Assembly (NCBI RefSeq): GCF_001894925.1
Contig: NZ_BCXD01000004.1
Span: 1 to 64,000 of the forward strand
Origin: Rhodococcus rhodnii NBRC 100604
GTDB taxonomy: Bacteria; Actinomycetota; Actinomycetes; Mycobacteriales; Mycobacteriaceae
DNA length: 64,000 bases
Direction of reading: 5' to 3'
The notes under the pieces: model-generated
The model's database searches: none
Told to the model about the DNA's origin: nothing
The model's input: only the letters and a program-made list of their open reading frames with translations
Program-made: the position numbers and the translations under genes
In this document: piece after piece, positions 41,917 through 50,877 of the stretch
How the letters are laid out: each line of letters starts with the position of its first letter
Numbering within the stretch: position 1 is the stretch's first letter

Positions 41917-43389
41917 ATGACGCAGCAGGAAACGCGGTGGATCCGCAACTTCGTGGACGGACGGTTCGTCGATCCCGTCGATGCCGAGGGATTCGACGAC
42001 ATCGATCCCGCCACCGGCCGCGTCGTGGCACGGGTCCACGAGGCGGACCGGGCGATCGTCGATCGCGCCGTGACGTCGGCACGGCGTGCACTCGCGGACT
42101 GGGCGGAGACCCCGGTGCGGGAACGGACGGCGCTGCTCCGCCGCGCCGCCGACCGCATCGAGGAGCGGTTCGACGAGTTCGTCGCCGCCGAGATCGCGGA
42201 CACCGGCAAGCCGCTGGTGCAGGCTCGTGACCTCGACGTTCCGCGGGCGATGGCGAACTTCCGCACGTTCGCGGACATCGTCGCGGCCGCCGGTCAGGAG
42301 TCGTTCGTCACCGAGATGGGTGGCGGCCGGCGGGCGCTGAACTACGCCGTCCGCAAGCCGCTCGGCGTCGTCGCGGTCATCGTGCCGTGGAACCTGCCGC
42401 TGCTGCTGCTCACGTGGAAGGTCGCGCCGGCCCTCGCGTGCGGTAACGCAGTCGTCGTCAAGCCCAGCGAGGAGACTCCCGCGACCGCGACGCTGCTGGC
42501 CGAGGTACTCGCCGAGGTCGGGCTCCCGGACGGCATCTACAACGTCGTCCACGGCTTCGGTGCGAACTCCGCGGGGGAGTTTCTGACGACGCACGACGGC
42601 ATCGACGGCGTGACGTTCACGGGCTCGTCCGCGACGGGCTCGCACGTCATGAAGACGGTCGCGCCACGCGTGCGGCCCGTCTCGTTCGAGCTCGGTGGCA
42701 AGAACGCCGCGGTCGTCTTCGACGACGTCGATCCCACCGAGGCGATGGACGGACTCGCGCGGGCGATCTTCACCAACACCGGCCAGGTCTGCCTGTGCAC
42801 CGAGCGGGTCTACGTGCAGCGCAGCATCTTCGACGACATCGCCGCGGGACTCGTCGAGCGTGCCCAGGCGCTGCGGCTCGGCGATCCGCTCGACGAGACG
42901 ACGACGACCGGACCGCTGATCTCGCGGGGACACCGGGAGAAGGTGCGGTCGTATCTCGCGCTCGCGGAGCAGGAGGGCGCGAAGGTCCTCACCGGCGGCG
43001 CGACTCCCGACCTCGGTGCCGATCTCGAAGGCGGCGCGTGGATCGAGCCGACGCTGTGGACCGGGCTGACGAACTCGAATCGCGTGGTTCGAGAGGAGAT
43101 CTTCGGGCCCGTCGCGGCGCTGATCCCGTTCGAGACCGAAGCCGAGGCGATCGCCCTCGCGAATGACACCGAGTATGGGCTCGCCGCGTCGGTGTGGACG
43201 AACGACATTCGGCGGGGCCACCGCGTCGCGCAGAGCATGAACGTCGGAATGTCGTGGGTCAACACGTGGTTCCTGCGTGACCTGCGGTCGCCGTTCGGCG
43301 GCATGGGCCTGTCGGGCATCGGGCGGGAGGGCGGCGAGTCGTCGCTGCACTTCTACACCGAGCCGACCAACGTGTGCGTCCAGTTGTGA
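41917..43389 (+). CDS. 2-aminomuconic 6-semialdehyde dehydrogenase
   Basis: NAD-dependent aldehyde dehydrogenase of 490 residues. The cofactor-site FTGSSATGS, Glu in FELGGKNAAVVF and catalytic C292 in GQVCLCTERVYV are intact. The C-terminal WVNTWFLRDLRSPFGGMGLSG...FYTEPTNVC segment is typical of the aminomuconic/hydroxymuconic semialdehyde subfamily (AmnC, NbaE, DmpC). The neighbouring decarboxylase, deaminase and dioxygenase genes select the aminomuconate reaction. ATG 41917 is preferred over GTG 41908. First gene of the operon. Confidence 0.9.
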   Translation: MTQQETRWIRNFVDGRFVDPVDAEGFDDIDPATGRVVARVHEADRAIVDRAVTSARRALADWAETPVRERTALLRRAADRIEERFDEFVAAEIADTGKPLVQARDLDVPRAMANFRTFADIVAAAGQESFVTEMGGGRRALNYAVRKPLGVVAVIVPWNLPLLLLTWKVAPALACGNAVVVKPSEETPATATLLAEVLAEVGLPDGIYNVVHGFGANSAGEFLTTHDGIDGVTFTGSSATGSHVMKTVAPRVRPVSFELGGKNAAVVFDDVDPTEAMDGLARAIFTNTGQVCLCTERVYVQRSIFDDIAAGLVERAQALRLGDPLDETTTTGPLISRGHREKVRSYLALAEQEGAKVLTGGATPDLGADLEGGAWIEPTLWTGLTNSNRVVREEIFGPVAALIPFETEAEAIALANDTEYGLAASVWTNDIRRGHRVAQSMNVGMSWVNTWFLRDLRSPFGGMGLSGIGREGGESSLHFYTEPTNVCVQL

Positions 43390-43432
43390 GCACCGCGAAC
43401 CCGAGTGAGCATCGAATGACGGAGAGGACCGC

Positions 43433-44233
43433 ATGACCAGCGAACAGCCCGATCGCCGCGCACTGCGCGACGAGCTCGCAGACGTGCTCGACGCCGCGCA
43501 GACCGGCGTGCGCGACGTCGAGAGCCTGTCGGACACGTCGGCCTTCGACCTGGACGACGCCTACGCGATCCAGGAGGCACTCACCGCGCGCCGGCTCGCG
43601 CGGGGCGAGCGACTCGTGGGAGTGAAGATGGGCTTCACGAGCCGCGCGAAAATGGCGCAGATGGGCGTCGCGGAGGTCATCGTCGGCCGGCTGACGGATG
43701 CGATGCACATCGGCGACGGCGGCGAGGTCGACCTCTCACGCTTCATCCACCCCCGCATCGAGCCCGAGGTCGCGTACCGCGTGGGCCCCGGATTCGATCT
43801 GTCCGATCCGGACAGCGACCTCGCCGAGCACGTCGACGCGATCGCTCCCGCGATGGAGATCATCGACTCGCGGTACCGCGACTTCCGGTTCACCCACGAG
43901 GACGTCGTCGCCGACAACACGTCGGCTGCCGCGTTCGTCGTCGGGCCGTGGCAGCCGGTGGTGGACGCCGCCGAGGCGGCCGTCCGCATCAGCGTGGGGG
44001 AGCAGGAGTCGACGGGTAGCACGGCCGCGATCCTCGACGACCCGATGAACGCGGTGCGCGAGGCACAGCGGATGTGCCGCAAGCGAGGCCTCGCGCTGGT
44101 GCCCGGCGACGTGGTGCTCGCCGGTGCCGCGACCGCGGCGCTGCCGCTCGGGCCCGTGCACGCCGAGTGCGAGATCGAGGGGCTCGGCACGGTCTCGGTG
44201 TCGGGTGTGCGCGGCCTGGAGGTGCAGTCGTGA
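43433..44233 (+). CDS. 4-oxalocrotonate decarboxylase
   Basis: Enzyme of the fumarylacetoacetase/hydratase-decarboxylase family (AmnE, NbaG, XylI type), 266 residues, releasing CO2 from 4-oxalocrotonate to give 2-oxopent-4-enoate. Conserved stretches [30 protein letters not shown] (metal-binding Glu pair) and [15 protein letters not shown] are present. The paralogous 2-oxopent-4-enoate hydratase is similar in sequence, so that activity is an alternative. It overlaps the deaminase gene by 4 bp. Confidence 0.87.
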   Translation: MTSEQPDRRALRDELADVLDAAQTGVRDVESLSDTSAFDLDDAYAIQEALTARRLARGERLVGVKMGFTSRAKMAQMGVAEVIVGRLTDAMHIGDGGEVDLSRFIHPRIEPEVAYRVGPGFDLSDPDSDLAEHVDAIAPAMEIIDSRYRDFRFTHEDVVADNTSAAAFVVGPWQPVVDAAEAAVRISVGEQESTGSTAAILDDPMNAVREAQRMCRKRGLALVPGDVVLAGAATAALPLGPVHAECEIEGLGTVSVSGVRGLEVQS

Positions 44234-44685
44234 GCGGCGGGCATCTCATCGAGGGACGCGCGAGACCGCGCGGACGGTTCCCGCACGTGAAGGTCGTCGG
44301 CGATCTCGTGTTCGTGTCGGGCACGTCGTCGCGCCGGCCCGACAACACCTTCGTCGGAGTCGAGGTCGACGAGCTGGGGACGACGAATCTCGACATCCGC
44401 GAGCAGACGCGCGCGGTGATCGAGAACATCGAGGGGATCCTCGGCGAGGTCGGCTGCGGACTGCAGGACGTCGCGCAGGTGACGACCTTCCTCGTGAACA
44501 TGAACGACTTCGGTGGCTACAACGCGGTGTATGCGGAGTACTTCGACGAGACCGGGCCCGCCCGGACGACCGTCGCCGTGCACCAGCTGCCGCACCCGCA
44601 TCTGCTCATCGAGATCCAGGCGATCGTGCATCTGCCCGCGAAGACGCAGGGCGACACCACACTTCGGACGACAGGAGACCAGTGA
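44230..44685 (+). CDS. 2-aminomuconate deaminase (RidA family)
   Basis: RidA/YjgF-family protein of 151 residues. In this setting it should hydrolyse 2-aminomuconate to 4-oxalocrotonate and ammonia, like AmnD and NbaF. The fold is visible in [38 protein letters not shown] and [22 protein letters not shown]. The Arg that general RidA imine deaminases use is replaced in a different local context, consistent with the specialised branch. GTG start; stop overlaps the HAAO ATG by one base. Confidence 0.88.
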   Translation: MSGGHLIEGRARPRGRFPHVKVVGDLVFVSGTSSRRPDNTFVGVEVDELGTTNLDIREQTRAVIENIEGILGEVGCGLQDVAQVTTFLVNMNDFGGYNAVYAEYFDETGPARTTVAVHQLPHPHLLIEIQAIVHLPAKTQGDTTLRTTGDQ

Positions 44686-45206
44686 TGACCGGACTGACGA
44701 AGCCGATCGACTTCGGCACGTGGATCGGCGAGAACGAGCATCTGCTCAAGCCGCCCGTGAACAACAAGACGATGCAGCTCGGCGACGACTTCATCGTCCA
44801 GGTGATCGGTGGCCCCAACCAGCGCACCGACTACCACGTCGACCCGTACGAGGAGTGGTTCCATCAGGTGCGGGGCGACATCGTCGTGCGCGTCATGACG
44901 GACGACGGGCCGCAGGACGTCCACATCCGCGAAGGCGAGACGTGGCTGCTGCCCCGGGACCTTCCGCATTCGCCGCAGCGTCCGGCGGAAGGATCGATCG
45001 GCATCGTCATCGAGCGGGTGCGCGAGGAGGGCACGCTGGAGAAGTTCCAGTGGTACTGCCTCGAGTGCAACGACAAGCTCCACGAGGTCGAACTGCAGGT
45101 ACGCGACATCGTCGTCGATCTTCCCGTCGTGTTCGAGAAGTTCTACGCCGACACCGACGCGCGCACGTGCGACGCGTGCGGTGCTCTGCATCCCGGAAAG
45201 GGCTGA
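44685..45206 (+). CDS. 3-hydroxyanthranilate 3,4-dioxygenase
   Basis: Non-heme iron ring-cleaving enzyme of 173 residues (HAAO, NbaC), opening 3-hydroxyanthranilate to 2-amino-3-carboxymuconate semialdehyde. The catalytic Fe ligands H51, E57 and H95 and substrate-binding R47, R99 and E110 fall at the numbering known from bacterial HAAO. The second, rubredoxin-like iron site C125/C128/C162/C165 is complete. This is the strongest functional marker of the operon. The next gene decarboxylates its product. Confidence 0.95.
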   Translation: MTGLTKPIDFGTWIGENEHLLKPPVNNKTMQLGDDFIVQVIGGPNQRTDYHVDPYEEWFHQVRGDIVVRVMTDDGPQDVHIREGETWLLPRDLPHSPQRPAEGSIGIVIERVREEGTLEKFQWYCLECNDKLHEVELQVRDIVVDLPVVFEKFYADTDARTCDACGALHPGKG

Positions 45207-45291
45207 CGTGGGCGCGGTCGACCGTGGTGGAACCGGCGTCGAGGGCACGGGCGTCGAGAGCGCCGATGCTTCGGGCACGGAGGTCACGAAC

Positions 45292-46275
45292 ATGATCGAC
45301 GTTCACACCCACTACGTCCCGAAGGGCTGGCCCGACCTCACCGCGGACGCCGGTACGGACGCGCCGTGGCTGAAGGTCGAGTCCGAGCGCGACGCCGTCA
45401 TCATGATGGGCACCAACGAGTTCCGGCGAATTTCGTCGGACGCGTGGTCCGCGGAGGTGCGTCTCGCGGACATGGATGCCGACGGCGTCGATGTGCAGGT
45501 GGTGTCGCCGACTCCGGCGTTCTTCAACTACGGCCGCAGCCCCGAGCAGGGTGCGCGGATCTCACGGATCTTCAACGATCTCGCTCTCGAGATCACGGCG
45601 CCCGCGCAGGATCGGCTCATCCCGTTCTGCCAGGTCCCGTTGCAGGACCCCGACGAGGCGTGCCGCGAACTCGACCGGTGCCTCGAGAACGGTCATCGGG
45701 GCGTGGAGATCGGAAACCACGTCGGCGACGCCGATCTCGACAGCGAAGGAATCGTGACGTTCCTGCAGCACTGCGCATCTCGCGGTGTTCCGGTGTTCGT
45801 CCATCCGTGGGACATGGACTCCTCGCCGCGCCTGAATCGCTGGATGGCGCAGTGGCTCACGGCGATGCCCGCCGAGACCCACCTGTCGATCCTCTCGCTC
45901 GTGCTCGGTGGCGTCTTCGATCGCATCGACGAGAGCTTGAAGATCGGATTCGCCCACGGTGGAGGATCTTTCGCGTTCTGGCTCGGCCGCATGGAGAACG
46001 CATGGCACGGCCGCAACGACGTGATCGGCACGTCCGAGTACCCGCCGTCGCACTACATGGGCCGGTTCTACGTGGATTCGGTCGTCTTCGACGAGCGTGC
46101 GTTGCGACTGCTCGTCGACACCGTCGGGGCCGAGCGCGTCATGGTCGGCAGCGACTATCCGTATCCGCTCGGTGAGCGACGGGTGGGGGACGTGGTGCGC
46201 AAGAGCGCCTTCCTCGATGCCTCGGCCCGCGAACTCGTCACACGGACCAACGCCGAGCGGTTTCTGGGGATCTGA
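45292..46275 (+). CDS. 2-amino-3-carboxymuconate-6-semialdehyde decarboxylase
   Basis: Amidohydrolase-family, zinc-dependent decarboxylase (ACMSD, NbaD) of 327 residues. Metal and catalytic residues are H5 and H7 in DVHTH, H171 in VFVHPWD, H222 in FAHGGG and D288 in GSDYPYPLGE. Without this enzyme the HAAO product would cyclise to quinolinate; with it the carbon goes to 2-aminomuconic semialdehyde and on through the operon. ATG 45292 is set by ACGGAGGTCACGAAC; GTG 45208 would add a low-complexity extension. Confidence 0.93.
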   Translation: MIDVHTHYVPKGWPDLTADAGTDAPWLKVESERDAVIMMGTNEFRRISSDAWSAEVRLADMDADGVDVQVVSPTPAFFNYGRSPEQGARISRIFNDLALEITAPAQDRLIPFCQVPLQDPDEACRELDRCLENGHRGVEIGNHVGDADLDSEGIVTFLQHCASRGVPVFVHPWDMDSSPRLNRWMAQWLTAMPAETHLSILSLVLGGVFDRIDESLKIGFAHGGGSFAFWLGRMENAWHGRNDVIGTSEYPPSHYMGRFYVDSVVFDERALRLLVDTVGAERVMVGSDYPYPLGERRVGDVVRKSAFLDASARELVTRTNAERFLGI

Positions 46276-46476
46276 CGGTTCCCCGGAGAAACCCGGTCGA
46301 CCGTCCCGGGATTCCGTCTGGGCAGCTCAGCTATTCCCATGGAGCATACGACCCCGATGATATCGCATTTGTCCGTATTGCCGGAACCGCGCATGCTGTG
46401 TGCCACGAGGATCAGCGTGGTCACGATCGACGTCGTGCAGACAGCGCGCCGACCCAACGAGATGTGAGAGTACCGA

Positions 46477-47283
46477 ATGGCAACAACGCTCGAGTCGAAC
46501 ACCGCGGCGATCACCGTCCGGGATCTGTCGATCACCTACACGCGTCCGACCGGAGGAACCGTCCACGCCGTCGACAACATCTCGTTCGACGTACGGCCGG
46601 GCGAGTTCCTCACGTTGATCGGACCGTCCGGTTGCGGAAAGAGTTCTGTCCTCCGCACTCTCGGCGGATTGCAGACGCCGTCGGCGGGCGACATCCGGTT
46701 GGGCGACGTCACGATCGACCGCCCCGTTCCGGACCGCATCTCGTACGTCTTCCAGGACTTCGCTCTGTTCCCGTGGCGGACGGCCCTGGCGAACGTCGAG
46801 ACCCCGCTCGAGATCCAGGGCGTACCCAAGAAGGAACGTCGCGAGCGCGCGATGAAGGTGCTCGAACAGGTCGGTCTCGAACGGTTCGCGGCGCAGTATC
46901 CCCACGAGCTGTCGGGCGGCATGAAACAACGCGTCGCCATCGCGAGAGCGCTCGTGACCGACTGTGACATTCTTCTCATGGACGAGCCGTTCGGTGCGCT
47001 CGACGAGCAGACCCGGCTCATGATCGGCGTCCAGCTCGTCGAGCTCCTCGAGAAGCTCAACAAGACCATCGTCTTCGTCACCCACAATCTGCAGGAAGCG
47101 GTCAATCTCTCCGACCGTGTGCTGGTGTTCTCGAAGCCGCCGTCGGTCGTTCGTGACGTGGTCGAGGTCGATCTTCGGCGGCCGCGGCGATTCGAGGACA
47201 TGAACTCCGAAGAGTTCATGAGCATCCAGCGGTCGCTCTTCTCGCTCCTCTACGAGACGGAGTCCGCGGAGCGTGCGGTATGA
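46477..47283 (+). CDS. ABC transporter ATPase (SsuB/TauB type)
   Basis: ATPase of 268 residues for an importer of the nitrate/sulfonate/taurine type. Walker A is G49-PSGCGKS, Q-loop FQDFALFPW, signature L145-SGGMKQ and Walker B LLMDEP (D169-E170) with H in FVTHNL. It overlaps the first permease by 4 bp. A 200-bp gap separates it from the aminomuconate operon, so it may have its own promoter. Import of an aromatic amino acid or carboxylate is inferred from the neighbours. Confidence 0.93.
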   Translation: MATTLESNTAAITVRDLSITYTRPTGGTVHAVDNISFDVRPGEFLTLIGPSGCGKSSVLRTLGGLQTPSAGDIRLGDVTIDRPVPDRISYVFQDFALFPWRTALANVETPLEIQGVPKKERRERAMKVLEQVGLERFAAQYPHELSGGMKQRVAIARALVTDCDILLMDEPFGALDEQTRLMIGVQLVELLEKLNKTIVFVTHNLQEAVNLSDRVLVFSKPPSVVRDVVEVDLRRPRRFEDMNSEEFMSIQRSLFSLLYETESAERAV

Positions 47284-48038
47284 GGTCGTTCGTACGCTCC
47301 ACGGGTGGCCTGATCGTCGTTCTGGCACTGCTGATTCTCGGCGTGTGGACGGCGATCACCGCGAGCGGCATGGTCAGCCCGTTCAATCTTCCGGGCCCCG
47401 CGGTGGTCGGATCCGAGTTCGTCGCCGTGATGGGCGAATCCAGCACGTACAGCAACGTTCTCGTGACGCTGTTCGAGTTGTTCGTGGCCTTCGGCGCAGC
47501 TGCGCTCGCCGGTGTCGCGACGGGGCTCGCGGTCGGCGCGTCGCGACTGCTGCGCGAGGCCTACGAGCCGCTGCTGAGCAATCTCAACTCGATTCCCTTC
47601 ATCGTGCTGTACCCCGTCATCACCCTGACGCTCGGAATCGGCGTCGAATCGAAGATGGTCTTCGCCTTCCTCTGTGCCTACTTCCCGATCGCGATCGGTG
47701 CGACGACGGCAGTCGCAGGCGTCGACCCGACCCTGGTCGCCGCCGGCCGCGCGATGGGCGCGCGAGGACTGACCCTCGCTCGCAAGGTGCGGTTTCCCGC
47801 GGTCAAGGAGAAGCTCGTCGGATCGCTCCGCATGGGTCTGACGATCGCCCTCATCGCCGTGATCGGCGCCGAATACATCGCGGGCAGTCAGGGACTCGGC
47901 TACATGATCGCGAGCTCGGGGCAGATGTTCGACATGCCCCGCGTGATCGCGTACGTGCTGGTGACTCTCGTCGTCGCCTTCGTTCTGGACTGGGCCGGGC
48001 GTCTCGCAGGTGGAAAGAAGGTCGTCTCGAATGTCTAG
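47280..48038 (+). CDS. ABC transporter permease 1 (SsuC/TauC type)
   Basis: Permease of 252 residues with about six TM helices. The cytoplasmic coupling EAA loop is seen in VAAGRAMGARGLTLARKVRFPAV. The start overlaps the ATPase stop by 4 bp and the end overlaps the second permease by 8 bp. Two distinct permease genes suggest a heterodimeric channel, less usual for this family, where one permease gene is normal. Confidence 0.9.
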   Translation: MRSFVRSTGGLIVVLALLILGVWTAITASGMVSPFNLPGPAVVGSEFVAVMGESSTYSNVLVTLFELFVAFGAAALAGVATGLAVGASRLLREAYEPLLSNLNSIPFIVLYPVITLTLGIGVESKMVFAFLCAYFPIAIGATTAVAGVDPTLVAAGRAMGARGLTLARKVRFPAVKEKLVGSLRMGLTIALIAVIGAEYIAGSQGLGYMIASSGQMFDMPRVIAYVLVTLVVAFVLDWAGRLAGGKKVVSNV

Positions 48039-48870
48039 CACCGTCACGACGTCCGCGGCACCCGCCTCGACGCCCCGCGCCGGCGGCTCCCGTCCACGGA
48101 AGGGCCTGCACCGGTCCAGCACTCCACTGCTCATCAGGTACGGCACTCTCGCTGCAGTCGTGGTGTTGTGGGAACTGCTGGTCCGGATGGGCGACAGTTC
48201 CGGTGGCCTGCTCGTCGCGGCACCGACCGAGGTCCTCACCGCCCTTCCGGGGGTGATCGAGGACAGCGCGGTGATGTCCGCCCTCGGAACCGGGCTCGTC
48301 CAGTACCTCGCAGCGATGGCGGTGATCATCGTTCTCGGCGTCGCGGTCGGCATGCTCTTCGGCCAGCTCGGGGCGATGTTCGAGCCGGTCCGCAACGTTC
48401 TGCAGCTGGCGTTCGCCGTTCCGCAGGTCGCGATCTCCCCGCTTTTCATCGTCTGGCTCGGAGTCGGCTTCGCGTCCAAGTTCACGTACGGCATCACGCA
48501 GGGCATCATTCCGGTCCTGATCGGCATGATGACCGCCGCGAAACTGGTCGATCGCTCGGTGCTCGACAGCGCGCGTTCGATGGGCGCGAGCTCGTCGTGG
48601 CGGCTGCGCAACGTCGTGCTCCCCGCGGTCGTTCCCGATGCCGTCTCGAACATCCGCATCGCCTCGAAGCTCTGTCTGCTCGGAATCCTCCAGGCAGAGC
48701 TGATGGTCTCGACCGCGGGCATCGGATCCGTGATCCGGCAGCTGTCGACGACCTTCCAACCCGATCGGCTCTACGCCACGGTGCTGCTGGTCTGCGTGGC
48801 CGCGGTCCTCATCAACTCCGCGCTGGGTTGGTGTGAGACGCGAGCGTCGAAGTGGCGCGGCCACCAGTGA
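48031..48870 (+). CDS. ABC transporter permease 2 (SsuC/TauC type)
   Basis: Second permease of 279 residues. A Pro/Arg-rich cytoplasmic N-terminus (about 1-40) precedes six TM helices; the EAA loop is in DSARSMGASSSWRLRNVVLPAVVPD. ATG 48031 lies inside the first permease gene. The stop codon falls in the first unit of an 18-bp tandem repeat that runs toward the binding-protein gene. Confidence 0.9.
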   Translation: MSSTVTTSAAPASTPRAGGSRPRKGLHRSSTPLLIRYGTLAAVVVLWELLVRMGDSSGGLLVAAPTEVLTALPGVIEDSAVMSALGTGLVQYLAAMAVIIVLGVAVGMLFGQLGAMFEPVRNVLQLAFAVPQVAISPLFIVWLGVGFASKFTYGITQGIIPVLIGMMTAAKLVDRSVLDSARSMGASSSWRLRNVVLPAVVPDAVSNIRIASKLCLLGILQAELMVSTAGIGSVIRQLSTTFQPDRLYATVLLVCVAAVLINSALGWCETRASKWRGHQ

Positions 48871-48932
48871 CCGAGACGCCGCCAGTGACCGAGACGCCAC
48901 CAGGGACCGACCGACCGCCGGTGACCAAGAAA
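48861..48932 (+). repeat. Four imperfect 18-bp tandem repeats at a gene junction
   Basis: Units at 48861, 48879, 48897 and 48915, based on CCACCAGTGACCGAGACG, with growing divergence to the right. The permease stop codon is in unit 1. Read in the frame of the binding protein they would code for PPVTETPPVTET-type sequence, but the ribosome site and lipobox indicate translation starts after them. Confidence 0.85.
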
Positions 48933-48944
48933 CTAGGAGAACCC

Positions 48945-49925
48945 ATGAAGAGCACACTCTCTCGGACGCTGGCGGTGACGACGTCGGCACTCGCCGTCAC
49001 CCTCGTCGCGGCGGCCTGCGGCAACGGTGGCGAGTCGGGCGACGGCTCGTCGATCCGGCTGGGCATGAACGTCGATCAGGCCTTCGACATCGCGGTGACG
49101 CCGAAGATCGCAGAGGAGGTCGGATGCTTCGAGGCCGAAGGCCTCGACGTCTCGCTGGTCTCGTTCAACGGCGGCTCCGAAGCCGTCCAGGCGCTCTCGT
49201 CCGGCGCAGTGGACGTGAACTCCGGCAACGGATTCGACGTCCCCTCGGCGGTGGCGAAGGGTCTGGACATCAAGGCGTTCAGCGGCATCGCGCAGGAGAG
49301 CTCGTTCGTGATCATCGCGAGTCCCGACGGCGACGTGCAGTCCCTCGAGGATCTTGCCGGAACGAGCGTGGGAATCAGCCGATTCGGGTCCACACCCGAC
49401 TACGTCGTGCGGCAGGCGTCCGCGGCGATCGGTGGAGCCGACATCGAGGCGGTGCCGCTCGGTGGTCTCGCCGAGAACCAGGCGGCACTGAGCCGTGGTG
49501 ACGTCGACGCCTTCGTCTGGACGGTCGAGGTCGGCACCAACCTCAAGGAGCAGGGAGCGGGGCGTGTCATCGCGTCCGCGAGCGACTTCATCGAGAACGA
49601 TCAGCACGCGGCCCTGATCGCGACGCAGTCGTGGCTCGACGGCAATCCCGAGGCAGCCGAGTCGCTGGCGTCCGCGTACGGGTGCGCGATCGACTGGATG
49701 CAGGACCCCGAGAACCGGGACCGTGCCGTCGAACTCACGACCGGCTACCTGGGGCTCGATCCCGCTGTGGCCGAGCGTGTCTACGATCTGCGCACCCCCG
49801 CCCTGACGCCCGACGGCAGCATCGATGCGGCGGGTCTCGAGACACTGTCGAACGCCCTGCCGGAGCTCGGCCTAGCGGATACGTCACCTGCGGTCGACGA
49901 TCTCTACGTGAGCAACGAGAATTGA
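48945..49925 (+). CDS. ABC transporter substrate-binding lipoprotein
   Basis: Binding protein of 326 residues of the NMT1/SsuA type. A signal peptide ends in a lipobox with C25 (LVAAAC), so the mature protein is membrane anchored. The fold is visible in IRLGMNVDQAFDIAVTPKIAEEVGCFEAEGLDV, SGAVDVNSGNGFDVPSAVAKG and LAGTSVGISRFGSTPDYVVRQA. ATG 48945 has CTAGGAGA upstream. Ligand unknown; the setting suggests an anthranilate-like or related N-aromatic compound. Confidence 0.92.
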   Translation: MKSTLSRTLAVTTSALAVTLVAAACGNGGESGDGSSIRLGMNVDQAFDIAVTPKIAEEVGCFEAEGLDVSLVSFNGGSEAVQALSSGAVDVNSGNGFDVPSAVAKGLDIKAFSGIAQESSFVIIASPDGDVQSLEDLAGTSVGISRFGSTPDYVVRQASAAIGGADIEAVPLGGLAENQAALSRGDVDAFVWTVEVGTNLKEQGAGRVIASASDFIENDQHAALIATQSWLDGNPEAAESLASAYGCAIDWMQDPENRDRAVELTTGYLGLDPAVAERVYDLRTPALTPDGSIDAAGLETLSNALPELGLADTSPAVDDLYVSNEN

Positions 49926-49961
49926 CGACGCCCGCACGGGGTCGGGTACCGAGGAGAGACG

Positions 49962-50855
49962 ATGACGAGTCTTCGTCCGGAGGACGTCCGGATCGATCAG
50001 ATCGTGGAGTCGAGCTGTACGTGTTTCGGCGTCGACGAGTTCTTTCCCGGCCTCGACCCCGCTGCGGTCGCCGGCGACATGTCGGCGACCGGGCCCGAGG
50101 GGGAGACCGCTCACCTCGAGTACGCGTTCCGTTCTCACCTCGTCCGTGACGGGCAGCGAACGATTCTCGTGGACGGTTGTGTCGGCAACGGCAAACATCG
50201 CATGCGACCTGCCTTCGACGATCTGGCCACGCCGTGGCTCGATCGGTTGCACGCGACAGGCGTTCGCCCCGAGGACGTCGACTACGTCGTCATCACGCAT
50301 CTGCACGCCGATCACGTCGGCTGGGCGACCACGCTCGTCGACGGGCGTTGGGTGCCGACCTTCCCGAACGCGCGGTACCTCTTGCATCGGGACGAACTCG
50401 AGTACTGGTATTCGGACGTGGGCGCGGCGGCGCTGCTTCGGACCGGGGACTACCTCGCCGACAGCGTCACGCCGCTGCTCGACCACGGGCTGGTGGACAG
50501 GTTCGATTCCGAGTTCACACTCGGTGACGCGGTCCGGATCATCCCGATGATCGGTCATACACCGGGTCACACCTGTGTCGAGGTGACGGCAGGCGACGAG
50601 CGACTGTTCCTCGCCGGCGACGCATTCCATCATCCGATTCAGATCCGGCGTCCGGAGCTCGGTACGCGCTACTGCGTCGACCCTGCGCAAGCTGCCGAGT
50701 CGCGCCGTCGAATCCTCGCGTACGTGAGCGAGACCGGGGCACTGCTGGCGCCCGCGCACTTCGTCGGGACGGGAACGGGTCGCGTGCACGCGGTCGGTGA
50801 CGGCTACCGATTCACTCCCGTGACGACGGCTCCGGCCGCGCCGGGCCGGGTGTGA
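49962..50855 (+). CDS. MBL-fold metallo-hydrolase (lactonase-like)
   Basis: Metallo-beta-lactamase-fold hydrolase of 297 residues. The dinuclear zinc motif is H113-L-H115-A-D117-H118, with further ligands His in HTPGHTC and Asp in LAGDAFHHP. The arrangement recalls the AHL-lactonase/methyl-parathion-hydrolase branch. A GAGGAGAGAC ribosome site 37 bp after the binding-protein gene suggests the same operon. It may open a lactone or lactam in the catabolic route; the substrate is not shown. Confidence 0.88.
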   Translation: MTSLRPEDVRIDQIVESSCTCFGVDEFFPGLDPAAVAGDMSATGPEGETAHLEYAFRSHLVRDGQRTILVDGCVGNGKHRMRPAFDDLATPWLDRLHATGVRPEDVDYVVITHLHADHVGWATTLVDGRWVPTFPNARYLLHRDELEYWYSDVGAAALLRTGDYLADSVTPLLDHGLVDRFDSEFTLGDAVRIIPMIGHTPGHTCVEVTAGDERLFLAGDAFHHPIQIRRPELGTRYCVDPAQAAESRRRILAYVSETGALLAPAHFVGTGTGRVHAVGDGYRFTPVTTAPAAPGRV

Positions 50856-50877
50856 TCGGGCGGATGCGAGCCGCAGT

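Noticed and set aside
46294-46303. Palindrome CGGTCGACCG after the ACMSD gene as operator
   Set aside because: Ten-base palindromes with this content are frequent in GC-rich DNA; the place just behind a stop codon gives no added support.
49962-50855. Quorum-quenching AHL lactonase
   Set aside because: The HxHxDH motif fits, but it is common to the whole MBL-fold superfamily; genomic setting favours a catabolic role.
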